A program made the position numbers and the translations under genes. A DNA stretch of 64,000 nt from Chenopodium formosanum. Taxonomy: Eukaryota; Streptophyta; Magnoliopsida; Caryophyllales; Amaranthaceae. The notes below the pieces were generated by a model. It worked only from the letters and a program-made list of their open reading frames with translations, searched no databases and was not told the DNA's origin. Shown here one piece after another: positions 33,061 through 43,295 of this stretch (positions within the stretch are counted from its first letter, which is position 1; every line of letters starts with the position of its first letter). The stretch is from contig CM044862.1 of the NCBI GenBank assembly GCA_024500155.1, forward strand, positions 48,060,001 to 48,124,000, given 5' to 3'.

Positions 33061-33558
33061 TGTTTTGGGTAAATCCGCCACGTGGTCCAATGAGAATAGG
33101 ACACGTGTCCACCGTATATTGGCCTAAATTCGTCCATTTACGAAATGACACGTGGAATCCACTGTCATCAAAAGGAATGACGACTTTCAAAGGCTCAATT
33201 CCTGAAAAACCACCAAAAGTGCGGGCAGCTCATCAAATCTAAGTCAAATGACCTACGTAAGGGCACACTATCCAAAATGACCCTATAAATAGAAAGATTT
33301 CCCCCATTTGTAGGACAGATTGAATTTATTCCAATATCACTGACATTCTCTTACAGCAGAGAAATCTCCTGATCTCAAAATCCGAGAAGATCTCACCTTT
33401 ATCTTTTTCCGCACTTTTTACTTAGTCCATCACGTTTTAACTTGATCGTCGGAGGCGGAGCTCCAACCACTCGGAGTCTCCGTTGTTTTGCAGGTACAGA
33501 CGCTTCTCAACCAATCTTCGAGGTGTAACTCTCCCAATGGACAAAAACACCCAAAACA
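33061..33558 (+). repeat. 3' LTR of E1 (498 bp)
   Basis: It is bounded TGTTTTGGG...CCAAAACA and matches E2's LTR at 57172-57649. It has CACGTG cores near 33078, 33104 and 33151, and a CCCTATAAATAG box near 33283. It sits about 0.8 kb upstream of the BTB gene in the same orientation. Confidence 0.9.
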
Positions 33559-33644
33559 ACTGGTAATTGACCATAACAAGTATACACCAAAATTATTGGA
33601 GTATCTAAAAGCTTTTTTTTTTTTCCTTTTTGAAATCCTTGTAA

Positions 33645-34195
33645 TTTTTTACAGGAAAAATTGTCAAGAACTACCCACCTTTGTCAACAACTACTCGCTT
33701 AAAATTTTTATAAAAAAATTACTCACTAAATTTAAAAAGTTTGAGTAGCAATGCCCATTTTAGTTCTCTGGCAACAAAATCCGGCAAATGTGGCCGAATT
33801 TTATGTTTTTTTACTTCCAAAAGTTAAGCTTAAACCTCATATTAACAACAAACCTAATCTCCTTTACAACGACTCACCTTAGAAGCACAAAATTTACAAT
33901 ATCTCCCTAATTTAAGAGGGCGAAAGTAATTGTGATTTTAATTAAGAAATATGTAATGCTTCTAAATTGATGTTAAATTCACTTATTTTGGCTTCTTAAT
34001 TGATTGATTCATCATTTCATGTTTAAATTTTGGAAGAAAAAACAAAAGTGAACCTCGCCGGATTTTGTTGCCGGAAAACCAAAATGGGTAATGCAAATTC
34101 CGTGGGTAGTTTTTTTGATAAAATTTTTAAGCAAATAGTTGTTGACAAAATGACCTATTAGGCGGATAGTTTCTGACAATTTTTTTTTGTAACAC
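33645..34195. mobile_element. Long-TIR (MITE/Mutator-like) element in the BTB gene promoter
   Basis: The left arm (about 33650-33815; AATTGTCAAGAACTACCC, GTCAACAACTACTCGCTTAA, GGCAACAAAATCCGGC) is the reverse complement, with mismatches, of the right arm (about 34050-34192). Arms of ~150 bp enclose ~230 bp. No gene is inside. Ends and target duplication are approximate. Confidence 0.65.
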
Positions 34196-34341
34196 AAACA
34201 CCCGAATTTTCCTACACTACTGCCATTAATGAAATCATACCAGTTTCACCGAAAATAACCCCGAATCCCCTTCCAAAAAAAAAAAAAAAAAAAAAACCCG
34301 AATCACTTTCTCTCCCTCTCGAAATTCTTTAAGAGACAACA

Positions 34342-34371
34342 ATGGCGCTGATTTTCATGCTCTCACCATAA
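34342..34371 (+). CDS. Upstream ORF in the BTB gene leader
   Basis: A nine-codon ORF (ATGGCG...CCATAA; MALIFMLSP) ends three bases before the main ATG, which also begins ATGGCG. If the transcript includes it, it would reduce initiation at 34375. Transcription start is unknown. Confidence 0.4.
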   Translation: MALIFMLSP

Positions 34372-34374
34372 CCA

Positions 34375-34721
34375 ATGGCGGACCAGCATCACCAACACCA
34401 CCAGCAGCAGCAATCCCACTCATCAATAAGAAATCGTTGTTATTCGTTCACCCAACACCAACAGCAGCAGCAGCAGCACCAGCACCATCATCATCATTCT
34501 ATGTCGCTTCCGATATCGCAACCTCAGCCGCAGCAGCAGCAATCAGATAGTGACCGGAGCAGCGTCGAATTGCGTGCTTTCGATTGTAATCTCGCCTCTT
34601 TGTGTGATCACATTCAATTGGAGGGTTTTAACAATGGCGTTTTCTCCGATATTGTTGTTAATGCTATGGACTCTACTTATCATCTTCATCGCTTGATTCT
34701 TTCTCGCAGCTCTTATTTCAG
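34375..34721 (+). CDS. BTB/POZ domain protein, exon 1
   Basis: It starts ATG at 34375 and ends at donor TTTCAG/GTTTCATA, leaving two bases of an Arg codon completed by exon 2. Residues 1-55 are His/Gln/Ser-rich from CAC/CAG repeats. From about residue 68 the BTB/POZ fold starts (LCDHIQLEGFNNGVFSDIVV, then YHLHRLILSRSSYF). Plant BTB proteins commonly serve as substrate adaptors for CUL3 ubiquitin ligases or as transcription cofactors. This one looks like the germ cell-less-like type, a match made from memory. The next exon is 11.6 kb away because element G lies in intron 1. Confidence 0.88.
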
Positions 34722-35522
34722 GTTTCATATTTCCCTTTTTATGCCTACTTTTGCATTTAAATTTCGGAGAATGTTTTGTATTGGAATCGTTAATTTTTTT
34801 TTTTTTCGTATTTTGAGGTGGTCGGGGCGCTTGATAAAAATTTCAATAACTATGATATACGGTGAGAGGGCAAGAAGTAGGTGATTGATGTGCTATGTTG
34901 TAAAATTGGAAACACACAATCATATAGATGTTGACTTACATGAATTTGGATGTAAGCTTGATTTGATTTGGAGATTTTAGCTATAACTCATTGATGATGA
35001 TGTTGATGGTTGTTTAATACCAAACAATCAACTAGCTTATATGCCAATTAAACCTCCGTTATGGCTAATGTTGCAATATACAGTTTAATTGTCAAAGTTA
35101 TTGCCTGATATAGTGTATCCATATCTGACTGTCCTATGTTTTATGTGATCTGTGGGCTTAAGTTAGACAAACTTTACTTTACTTTACTTGTTTTGCTTTG
35201 CCATGACATGAGAATTCTTCATATATATAGTTGTTTTAAAAAAGTGATTTTCAAACCCTTGCTATGGCGCTAATAATGTGCTATAAGTTTCCGTTTGTGA
35301 AAGGGAAATGAATTTAGCACTTTCCCTTCTAGCCCTTTGTATATGTGATCCTGTCCCCCCAAGTGTTCAACTCTGGTATAGCATAGCGCCAGATTTTCCT
35401 CTTTTGGTCGGACTCAAGTACTCAATTTATCTGTGAAAAATATTTATGATGTTGACCCAAAGTGAATTATCCGATACTTAGAGGTATAATGAAGAATCTG
35501 ATCAATGTTGAGCCTGTCAATT
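34722..35522 (+). other. BTB intron 1, part before element G
   Basis: AT-rich intron sequence without features, ending at the ACTTT target site of G. Reading past the donor stays open to 34884, but the continuation is intron-like and T-rich. Confidence 0.7.
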
Positions 35523-35527
35523 ACTTT

Positions 35528-36008
35528 TGTTTCGGGGGTTTTTGTCCCTTGGGAGAGTTACAACACTAAGACTGGATTCAGCGAAGGGCGTCTGTACCTG
35601 TGTAAAGCAAACGGACCGCCGGAGGGTCGGTGGTCCGCCTCCGAAGAATAAGTTAGTAAAGTATTCGGAGCAAAACGTGCGGAAATAAAGTTATCTGCTT
35701 GGATTCCAAGCTCAAGTGTACTGTTTCTTGAGAGTGACAGTTTTGCCAATGATTGGTATTCAATCAAGGTTAGGTCATAAAAGTTATCCTTAAAATCTGA
35801 TCCCCATAAATGAGGGGAATGTTCCCTATTTATAGGGCTCCAAGAACGTGTGCCCCTTCTAGGGTTTTGTGCCCTAGGAAAGGGCACGCCGCTTTTGCAG
35901 GGCCCTTGGGATTTAGGCCTTGAAAGCCGCCATTCCGGGGGGACTAATCTGCACGCCATGTGTCGCCTGTGACAGGTGTCAAAATCCAACTGGCCAAATT
36001 TCAAATTA
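35528..36008 (-). repeat. 3' LTR of G (about 481 bp)
   Basis: It starts TGTTTCGGGGG and matches 45454-45979 for most of its length, lacking about 45 bp near the outer G-box region. Its inner edge (CAAATTA/ACTTTTGGGG) does not show the usual GAGGGGCAAA polypurine motif, so the boundary is approximate. Confidence 0.75.
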
Positions 36009-36042
36009 ACTTTTGGGGGGGAAAATTAGGTATTACCCCTTC

Positions 36043-36050
36043 TATAAATA
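36043..36050 (+). promoter_or_regulatory. TATA box of the antisense gene in G
   Basis: TATAAATA about 35 bp inside the LTR on the plus strand, at the place equivalent to the boxes in A, H, E1 and E2. Confidence 0.5.
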
Positions 36051-36428
36051 GAAAGGTTTGACCCCCCTTTTTGGATTCACACCTTTGCGAATCTTGGAGG
36101 GACTTTTGACTTTTAAAGACTCTCAAAGACTTAGCTTATCAAGCATCCGACGCTCAGCTTTCTGGCCGTCTGTTTCAGCAAACTAGGCGTCTCCTGGTAC
36201 CTTCTTCTAAGGTAACCGCCTGTCCTCTTCTTTTATTTATTTTTTCTTGCGTTTTTTCTTTATCAAATGGTTTCCCAAACGCACCCGGCACGACCTAGAT
36301 TAGCGATCAGCCAATCACCGGGGACGGTTGCATTTAGAACTGGGAGTGCCGAATGCTCGTTCGAGAACTTTGCTTTAAGTACATCTCCAAATCCGACGTG
36401 TTTGGTGTGTGTGCATCTGCAGGACACG

Positions 36429-37561
36429 ATGGCCAGAATAACGAGGAGATATAGGGCGGATGGTTCCTTTTACCATTCGGACGCTCCATTAGGGTGCCTG
36501 CTAGTGAAATTTTTGAGAACCCCCCAAACCCTTCTTCTGACCTTCCCCCAACTCCAACTTATTACTCTTCCCCTTCTTCAAGCGGCACCCCAATGATACC
36601 ATACTGCAGGAAGCTGATAGTCAATACCAGGCCGAGCCTTCACAACAGGCGTCGGAGGAGAGTCTAGGGGAAGACCCTGCTGGCCCCAGTCGGCAGTCCT
36701 CTAGCTCTGGGGAGAGCTCCGATGACGATTCGACCTCGTCATCTTCTGAAAATACCTCCGTTACTTCAGAGGAGGCCAGAGCAAAGATAAGCACTGCAAG
36801 GGAATCCTTGTCAGTGGAAAAGGGAGAAGGCTGGCCGGAGCCGAGTGCTTCTAGGCGCTTGGAACGCGCCTCCTACTATCACCATGTCCCGCAAAGTAAG
36901 CGGACTTCTATGACATCCGGTCTTGCCAATTTCAAGCGCAAGACCGTAATGGGTCATGGCTTTTCCTTGTCTGTTCCCAACAAGGATGATACAATAACCT
37001 GGCCGACCTTGGCAGCTATAAGGACCAAGCATTCGGCTGCTACGAGGCAGTCCTTTAGGTTGGCTACGCTTCCCTCTCCATCCGGCCGTAGAGAGAATAC
37101 TGGACGGATACCAACTGGGTATCTGGTAACTTATCCCGAATTCATGGATTAATATCATCGGGTATGTTGCCGCATGTGAAATGCTGGAGGTGGATGCCAG
37201 CTTTGAGGCATTCGCCCACATGCACTATCTCAGCCGAGCGCCTGCCAAGGGCGGCGAAGGCTGGTACACCTTGTCCACCTGCAAGGGGTACATGATGGCA
37301 GTAGGCAAAGAAAACAAGTGGAAGGACTGGAGAACAAAGTTCTACATAGTCCATTCCTCTGATAGCCGACTAAACCAGAAATACAATAGGTGGATCAAGG
37401 ATCCGCCCCTCCTGGCTGGCAAGAGTGCCTTGCCCCCTCTCCCTAGGCGGGCCCAAGAGGAAATTTTTGACCGGGGTTTGTTCAAAGTGTCCGTTCGGAC
37501 AAATGAGCAGGGGGAGAAAATAGTCGTCCCCAGAGCTATATTCCCCTTTACAAGTGACTAG
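36429..37561 (+). pseudogene. Antisense gene of G, N-terminal and Transposase_28-like region
   Basis: The ATG at 36429 (MARITRRYR) follows an acceptor (CATCTGCAG/GACACG); the leader donor is near 36212 (AAG/GTAACCGCC). A Ser/Glu-rich stretch (about 36600-36830) precedes the region homologous to A's PF04195-like domain: ECRE-like signals around 37190-37330 with GGEGWYTLSTCKGYMM and KWKDWRTKFY correspond to DGWFILSSTRDYLM and KWRDWKHRFY in A. The stop at 37561 is at the same site as A's (8230). Frames change near 36600 and 37150, so it is broken. Function unknown. Confidence 0.6.
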
Positions 37562-37703
37562 AAGATGGGGTGTACTTGGCCGCTTGTGAGCTAAGTTCTG
37601 AGATGCCGAGAGGTAGTCGGCCGTTTGATTTTATAGAACTTTTAAATTGCTTTTCAATGTTTGTTTATAAAGTCTAACTCCTGCTTTTGGTGCTGACAAA
37701 GCT

Positions 37704-39068
37704 ATGGAAAAGATTTCGGCAACAAGGAAGCCGGCTGCCGTCTCTGCGGCGAAATATCGCTCGAACGTTCTTTATCGAGCGAGTGACGAGCAGAAAACCC
37801 AAGGTAGTTGTTTATAAAACTTGGTCTATTTTTAGGAAAGGTCAATTTTTGCCCGCCTGTTTTTCTGACGCCTTTTCCTTTTGCTAATGCAGAGTGGCTC
37901 CACCAGCCCTCTCCCTCCAAGCAATCCCAATCCAAAATCCAGAAGACTGGGACTGGTGATGTGAGTGCATCCGGCAAGAACCGGAAGCACATTGCTCACA
38001 AGCCCAAAAAAGGAGACGGCTCTACTCTCGAAACCGGATGCAGGCATCGAAGGGTGGCTTTAACCAACCCACCACTGCTGTCGGCTCAGTAGGAGAGAAG
38101 AGATGTCATGGGAAGGAGGAGGAGATTCAGTCGGACGGTATAAGCCACCTCTTCATTGAATTTCAACATCAAGATAGTTTCTTAGAATTAACTTGGCTAA
38201 CTTTAATCTTGCAGCTCCTCTGCAAAGGCTAACTGTTGTCCAAATGGCCAAGGAGATGCTGAGGGCGCTTGATCCAAAGGACAAGGCGTCCGTGAGAGGA
38301 GTCGACACCCTTAACTTGGATGCCATCTTGGGGAACCTCTGTGAGGTAAAGAGTTAGCTTAATTTTCTTATTGTTTAGGCACATATCCGACTGGTCTTGA
38401 CCATTCGGTTCTTTTCTCATCTCCAGGCAATGCTGTGCATCCAGGGGCTAAGGAGGCCAATCCAAGAAAAGTCCAAAGAGGTAACAACCGCTAAAGCTCG
38501 AGCCGAGTCCGCCTTAGATCGAGCTCAATTTAAAATTGCTCAGAATGAGCTACTGACCCTTGATATGATGTATTCCTGCAGGTAAAGAAGGACCTGGATT
38601 CGGCTCGCTCCAAAATCATTGACCTTAAGGCTGAAATTAAAGGTCTTAAGAAAAAGTTTGAGCCTCTGCAAGAGGCCAAGAAAGAGGCCGAGAGGGCCAA
38701 GGAGCGCGTTGGCCGCCTGGCGCGAACCAGGCCAAGTTCAAGTCTCGCTGAGGTGGAGAATGAGTCCCTTGTCAAACAAATGATGGAGGACTATGAGGCC
38801 ATCATGTGGATGGCATGGGAGGTGGTAGAGCCGGGTGCTGTGCTGACTATAAAACCTGGAAATCCAAGTTTGATCAAGCTAACGAGGATTTCAATGCTTA
38901 ACTTCTTCACTAATCTCAAGAGGAGGCGACAAGCTGCTGCTGAGGGCGAAGAGTCCGACTCCTCATCAGGCTCTTCTGTCTTCTAGGGACGAGCAGGGAG
39001 ACGGGGAGGATGATCAGCTAGCGGGTGATGGTGCGGCTGCCAATGTTGATAACTCCCCTGCCCCTTAA
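37704..39068 (+). pseudogene. Antisense gene of G, spliced coiled-coil region
   Basis: An exon starts ATG at 37704 (MEKISATRKPAA) and ends at a donor near 37803 (CCAAG/GTAGTT); the acceptor GCTAATGCAG is near 37892. Later junctions include an acceptor near 38213 (CTTGCAG), donor near 38346 (TGTGAG/GTAAAG), acceptor CATCTCCAG near 38427 and a CCTGCAG/GTAAAG site near 38582. The last part is Lys/Glu-rich with heptad-like spacing, then an acidic Ser-rich tail to TAA at 39066-39068. Several positions match A's exons, so the intron plan is ancestral. Frame breaks make it a pseudogene. Confidence 0.5.
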
Positions 39069-39879
39069 GCTTTTTATAATTTCTTTCTGCGGCCGAATGG
39101 CCATTTATTTGATCTTTCGGCCTGCGTGCCGAGTAAAAATGTATCTTTACCGACCGAGGGGTCGGGTTATTTAACAATTATCCTGGCAAACACTTAACTC
39201 TTTGCAGTCGTCAATTTTGACGATTGTTTAATTTTTATGAAGCATCCGGTCATTCGGCCGGTTTTATTTATATTGGTGTTTATGCATGCTTTAAGAATTT
39301 TCAAAGCTTATTTTTATGCATAGAATTTTAGCTAAGAATTTTAGCCCGTAAAGTATGCGAATGTTCTTGCCCTGGCGGATGTCGATTGGTTTCAGTTGAT
39401 TGGATTGATCGACTTAGAAATTATTGATACTTAGAATAGTATGCGTGGTTTCTAAGTCAGTCAATCACTATGGTGATTGCCCCAAACCAAGCGACAGACG
39501 GCCATGCAAAGCAGCCGATTCTTTAATTTCATTCGGCCATAGGCCTCGTTAAAATTAGATGCTAAGTCATACTCATGTTGGAGCAGACTGTGGCCGTCGG
39601 CCTCTATTGTTTTATTAATATCCGGCCATTAGCCTCTATAAAAATGGTAAATAGCCGTTAAGTGTTGGACTTTACTTGAAAATAAATTAGTAGGGTCGAC
39701 TGCTTTGGTGCAGTCGGTTCCTTAAAACGAAATGGGGCATCTGGGACACACGCTAAAAAATAGGGTGGTCGTCTGTACAGGCGACGCTAGCATAATTTAC
39801 AAAATTTAGCAAGAAGACAAGTTTGGGAAATGAAGGCATATTCTCATTAATCAGAACTTTGAAGTAATTACAAAAATTC
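39069..39879. other. Convergent junction of element G
   Basis: No gene is seen between the antisense gene and the end of pol. It contains the hairpin at 39381-39492 and many CGGCC-containing words. Confidence 0.65.
39381..39492. repeat. Conserved imperfect hairpin at the convergent junction (G)
   Basis: The left arm GTCGATTGGTTT...GACTTAGAAA pairs with TTTCTAAGTC...AAACCAAGCGAC. The inner palindrome is AATCAC-TATG-GTGATT followed by GCCC, equivalent to AATCAT-AGTA-ATGATT-GCCC in A. Confidence 0.75.
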
Positions 39880-40974
39880 TTAGAAGTAGTACTTTTTTTA
39901 AGTTGTCTACATTCCAAGTTCTAGGCAACCGCCTACCTTATGGTTCTTCCGGTGAGTGAGTAGGTGCCGTCTCTTACTTCATCATAGATTCGGTAGGGGC
40001 CTTCCCAATTTGGGGTTAGCTTTCCCTACTCATTCGCCCTACCGACTGCCTCCATTTTCCGTAGCACAAAGTCCCCCACTTTGAGAGGACGCTTGTGTAC
40101 TCTTTTGTTGTAGGCTCGAGTCATTCTCAGACGGCAAATCTCATGGTGCAAGACAGCATTGCCTGCCCCTGCACTCTGGAAGTGAGTCCAATGCCAGCCG
40201 CATGGCCTCCCAATTTACCTCTTCGTCATATAACATGACTCGAAGAGTCGGCTCATAGTGTTCGATGGGCAGGACAGCTTCTGCACCATACACCATGAGG
40301 AATGGGGTTTCTCTAGTTGCCCCTTTGGCGGTGAGGACGTGTGGTAATTCATCCGCCCAAAGGCCACCAGCCCTTTCTATTTTCTTTTTGATCCCGTCTG
40401 AGATTAACTTGTTGAAAGCTTCGACCTAGCCGTTTGCTTGGGGCTGGCCTGATTCAAAGAAGCTTGAGACCCCTTGGTCTCCCAACCAAGTCTTGAGCTG
40501 GGGCGTCTCAAACTGAGGTCCGTTGTAAAAAACCATAGACATAGGCACCCCGAAACGAGTGATAACATTCCTCCATATGAAGGAGATGACATCTTTGGTC
40601 TTGATGTTTTTGTCCGCCTCCGCCTCTACCCACTTGGTAAAGTAATCCACAACTACCAATATGTAGCGATTGCCGCCTGGTGCTGCTGTGTAAGGCCCAA
40701 GTATGTCCATGCCCCATTTGGCAAAGGGTATTGGGCTGTGGATGGCCGTTAGGTCTGTGGCCGGACGATGGATGAGCTTGCCAAACTTTTGGCACTTGTC
40801 ATATTTTCTGACCATTTCCATGGCATCCGACTCTAGAGTAGGCCAGAAATAGAGACGCCTGGCCTTGGCAGCTAGGGACCTGCTGCCTATATGGGAGGCG
40901 TAGAAACCCGCATGCAAATCTTCGAGGACTTCTTTACCCTTCTCTGGGTTTACACACATCAACACGGGTTTCAA
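39880..40974 (-). pseudogene. Element G integrase
   Basis: Residues include KYDKCQKFGKLIHRPATD (zinc region, one Cys changed to Tyr), the catalytic core WGMDILGPYT and FYNGPQFETP, where the catalytic Asp of DNGPQ is replaced by Tyr. After 40426 the frame is lost, but homology continues to 39880. A one-base insertion near the end disturbs the KKYYF terminus. Not functional. Confidence 0.88.
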
Positions 40975-42984
40975 AAAACCAGTTTTGAAGAGTTCTCCTT
41001 GTCTCAGCTCGAAGTTTGCCGCTTTCTTCTTCAGCCACCTCCTGGGAGCGTACCGTCTGCAAGATAGGCCCGGATGTTGTCCATCCAGGTAGGGCTTCGG
41101 TGAAGAATTCCAATGGGATCTTCATTAGATATGCTTCTCTTTTCCATGACCTCCCAGAAAACTGACTGAGGCGTTTCACAGGCGGATGATACCAGTGAGC
41201 ATCCGCCTGATTGTTTGAAGATCTGGGTACTTGAGTTAGATTGAACTCCTCAAGTGTCTTGACTTCATCTTTGACCGCTTGCAAATATTTTATCATGGCC
41301 GGATGAGTGGCTTCATACGTTCCTGGAGTACGACCAGTTGAGAATTAGAGCAGGAGTCAATTTTCTTTGCCCCTGCGCCTTGCAATACCGAATGCCGGCT
41401 AGCAGGGCCTCATATTCGGCCTTATTGTTAGAGACCTGGAACTTGAACCGTAATGCATATTCGTACTTATCTCCAGATAATCCCATAATCCCTGCACCAC
41501 AGCCGTTCGTAGTGGAGCTCCCGTCCACATACACTTTCCAAACCTGGTCAGTATTGTCAGGTGCAACCGGCCTTGTCATTTCAACAATAAAGTCGGCGAA
41601 TGCTTGCCCCTTTATCGCCTTCCTTGGTTCGTAAGTGATTTCTAATCCTTGCATTTCAATCGCCCATTTAAGCATTCGTCCAAGGTTGTAAGTGGCCGCT
41701 TGATCGGTTGGTCAGTATAGACTTCTACCGCATGCGCCAAGAAGTAGGGTTTTAGCTTCTTGACAGCCATGTAAAGGGCAAGGCCAAAATTTTCAACCAT
41801 GGGGTACCGAAGCTCTACGTTCCTGAGAACATGGCTAATGAAATACACCGGGAGCTAGATGCCGTCTCTTTCAGCTAAGAGGGCATGATCAGTGACGGCT
41901 AAATACATAAAGAGCTTCTCTTTGGGTAAAGGGCTAACAAGCCTCGACAAAGAGTGCAGATGAGTTTTCAGCTTTTGAAAGGCCGCCTTTGCATCGTCCC
42001 CCCATTCAAAGTTGGTCTTCTTTTTGATTGCCTGGAAGAAGTAGAGACACTTGTCACCTAACCGATTGAGGAATCTCCCTAGGGCCGCCAGACAACCTGT
42101 TAACTTTTGCACTTCCTTCACAGTACGGGGCGATTGCATGTCGATTACCGCCTGTATATTCTCAGGGTTGGCCTCTATTCCCTTTTGGTCAATCAAAAAT
42201 CCGAGAAACTTCCCAGCTCAACACCAAAGACACACTTTTTTGGGTTTAGCATGACCTTGTGCCGCTTGAGTGTGGCGAATGTTTCTTGGAGATCAGCAAG
42301 ATGATCTGCCTGTTGTTTGGATTTGACTATCATGTCGTCTATGTACGCCTCTACATTCCTTCCTATTTGATTAATGAAGACCGTATTAATTATTCGTTGG
42401 AAAGTACAAACGCATTCTTCAAACCAAACAACATCACCGTATAACAGAACAACTCCTGAGTGACGAATGCCGTCTTTTCTTGATCTTTTTTCCAAGGGGT
42501 ATCTGATGGAAACCTGAATAGGCGTCCATAAAATTCATCAGGGCATGTCCGACTGTTGAATCGACCAGACGATTGATCTTAGGCAGCGGATAGCTATCCT
42601 TTGGACATGCCTTGTTGAGGTTTGTGTAATCAACACACATGCGCCAAGTTCCATTCGGCTTTTTTACTAACACAATGTTGGCTACCCACTCAGGATATTG
42701 CACGGCCGAATGAACTTGGCGTCCAGCAGCTTTTTAACTTCGGCGGCTGCCGCCTGACTTCTTTCCTTGCCATGGTTTCTTTTCTTTTGCCGGATGGGCT
42801 TCTTTTTAGGATCCACGGCGAGTTTGTGGACAGCGAGATCCGGGCTAGTGCCTGGCATCTCTTCCACTTCAAAGGCAAAGATGTCTTTGAATTCACCTAG
42901 CTTAGCAAATGCAACCGTCCCCACCTTAACCGTCGTCCAGAGGGATATCAATGTGTTCGCCAGCAGGCTAAGGACGGAGATCAT
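40934..42984 (-). pseudogene. Element G reverse transcriptase and RNase H
   Basis: RT lies in several frames: 42984-42682 (FKDIFAFEVEEMPG, the start of RT homology), 42703-42434 (NGTWRMCVDYTNLNKACPKD, DAYSGFHQIPLG), 42495-42193 (YIDDMIVKS, catalytic box intact) and 42196-41855 (LTGCLAALGRFL). RNase H lies at 41848-41313 (VYVDGSSTTNGCGAG) and 41296-40934 (SNNQADA). At least five frameshifts are present. Confidence 0.9.
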
Positions 42985-43295
42985 CTGACCGTTCCCCCGT
43001 CAGTGATTGCTATTGTTTTTCTTTTTTGACTACCACCAGCTAATCATTCTTTCTTTTCTTTGTGGCTGGTGCGGCCGACTGTTCTTCCTCGACATCGTGG
43101 AGGTCGATTGTGTGCTTGCCCCCGGCTGGATGCTGCGGCCGCGGGCTTGACGTCCGAGAGATAACACTCTCGAGCCGTCTTCTGGTCCCCATTGAGGGAA
43201 CCGACTGTTCCATCATCCTTCTCATACTTGATGATGACGGCCTTAAACTCATTTAGAGTTGTCGGCTAAAGATGAGGTTGTAAGCTATGAGCTTT

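Larger units (their letters stand above)
32383..33558 (+). mobile_element. 3' end of Tat element E1
   Basis: It is homologous to 56541-57649 (E2). It has the first coding exon and leader of the antisense gene, PPT and 3' LTR. The upstream part is cut by the CACTA insertion at 32379. It is followed by ACTGG (33559-33563), one half of a probable target duplication. Confidence 0.85.

Noticed and set aside
34722..34884. Coding continuation of BTB exon 1
   Set aside because: BTB homology stops at SSYF, a donor is present, and homology resumes in phase at 46350.
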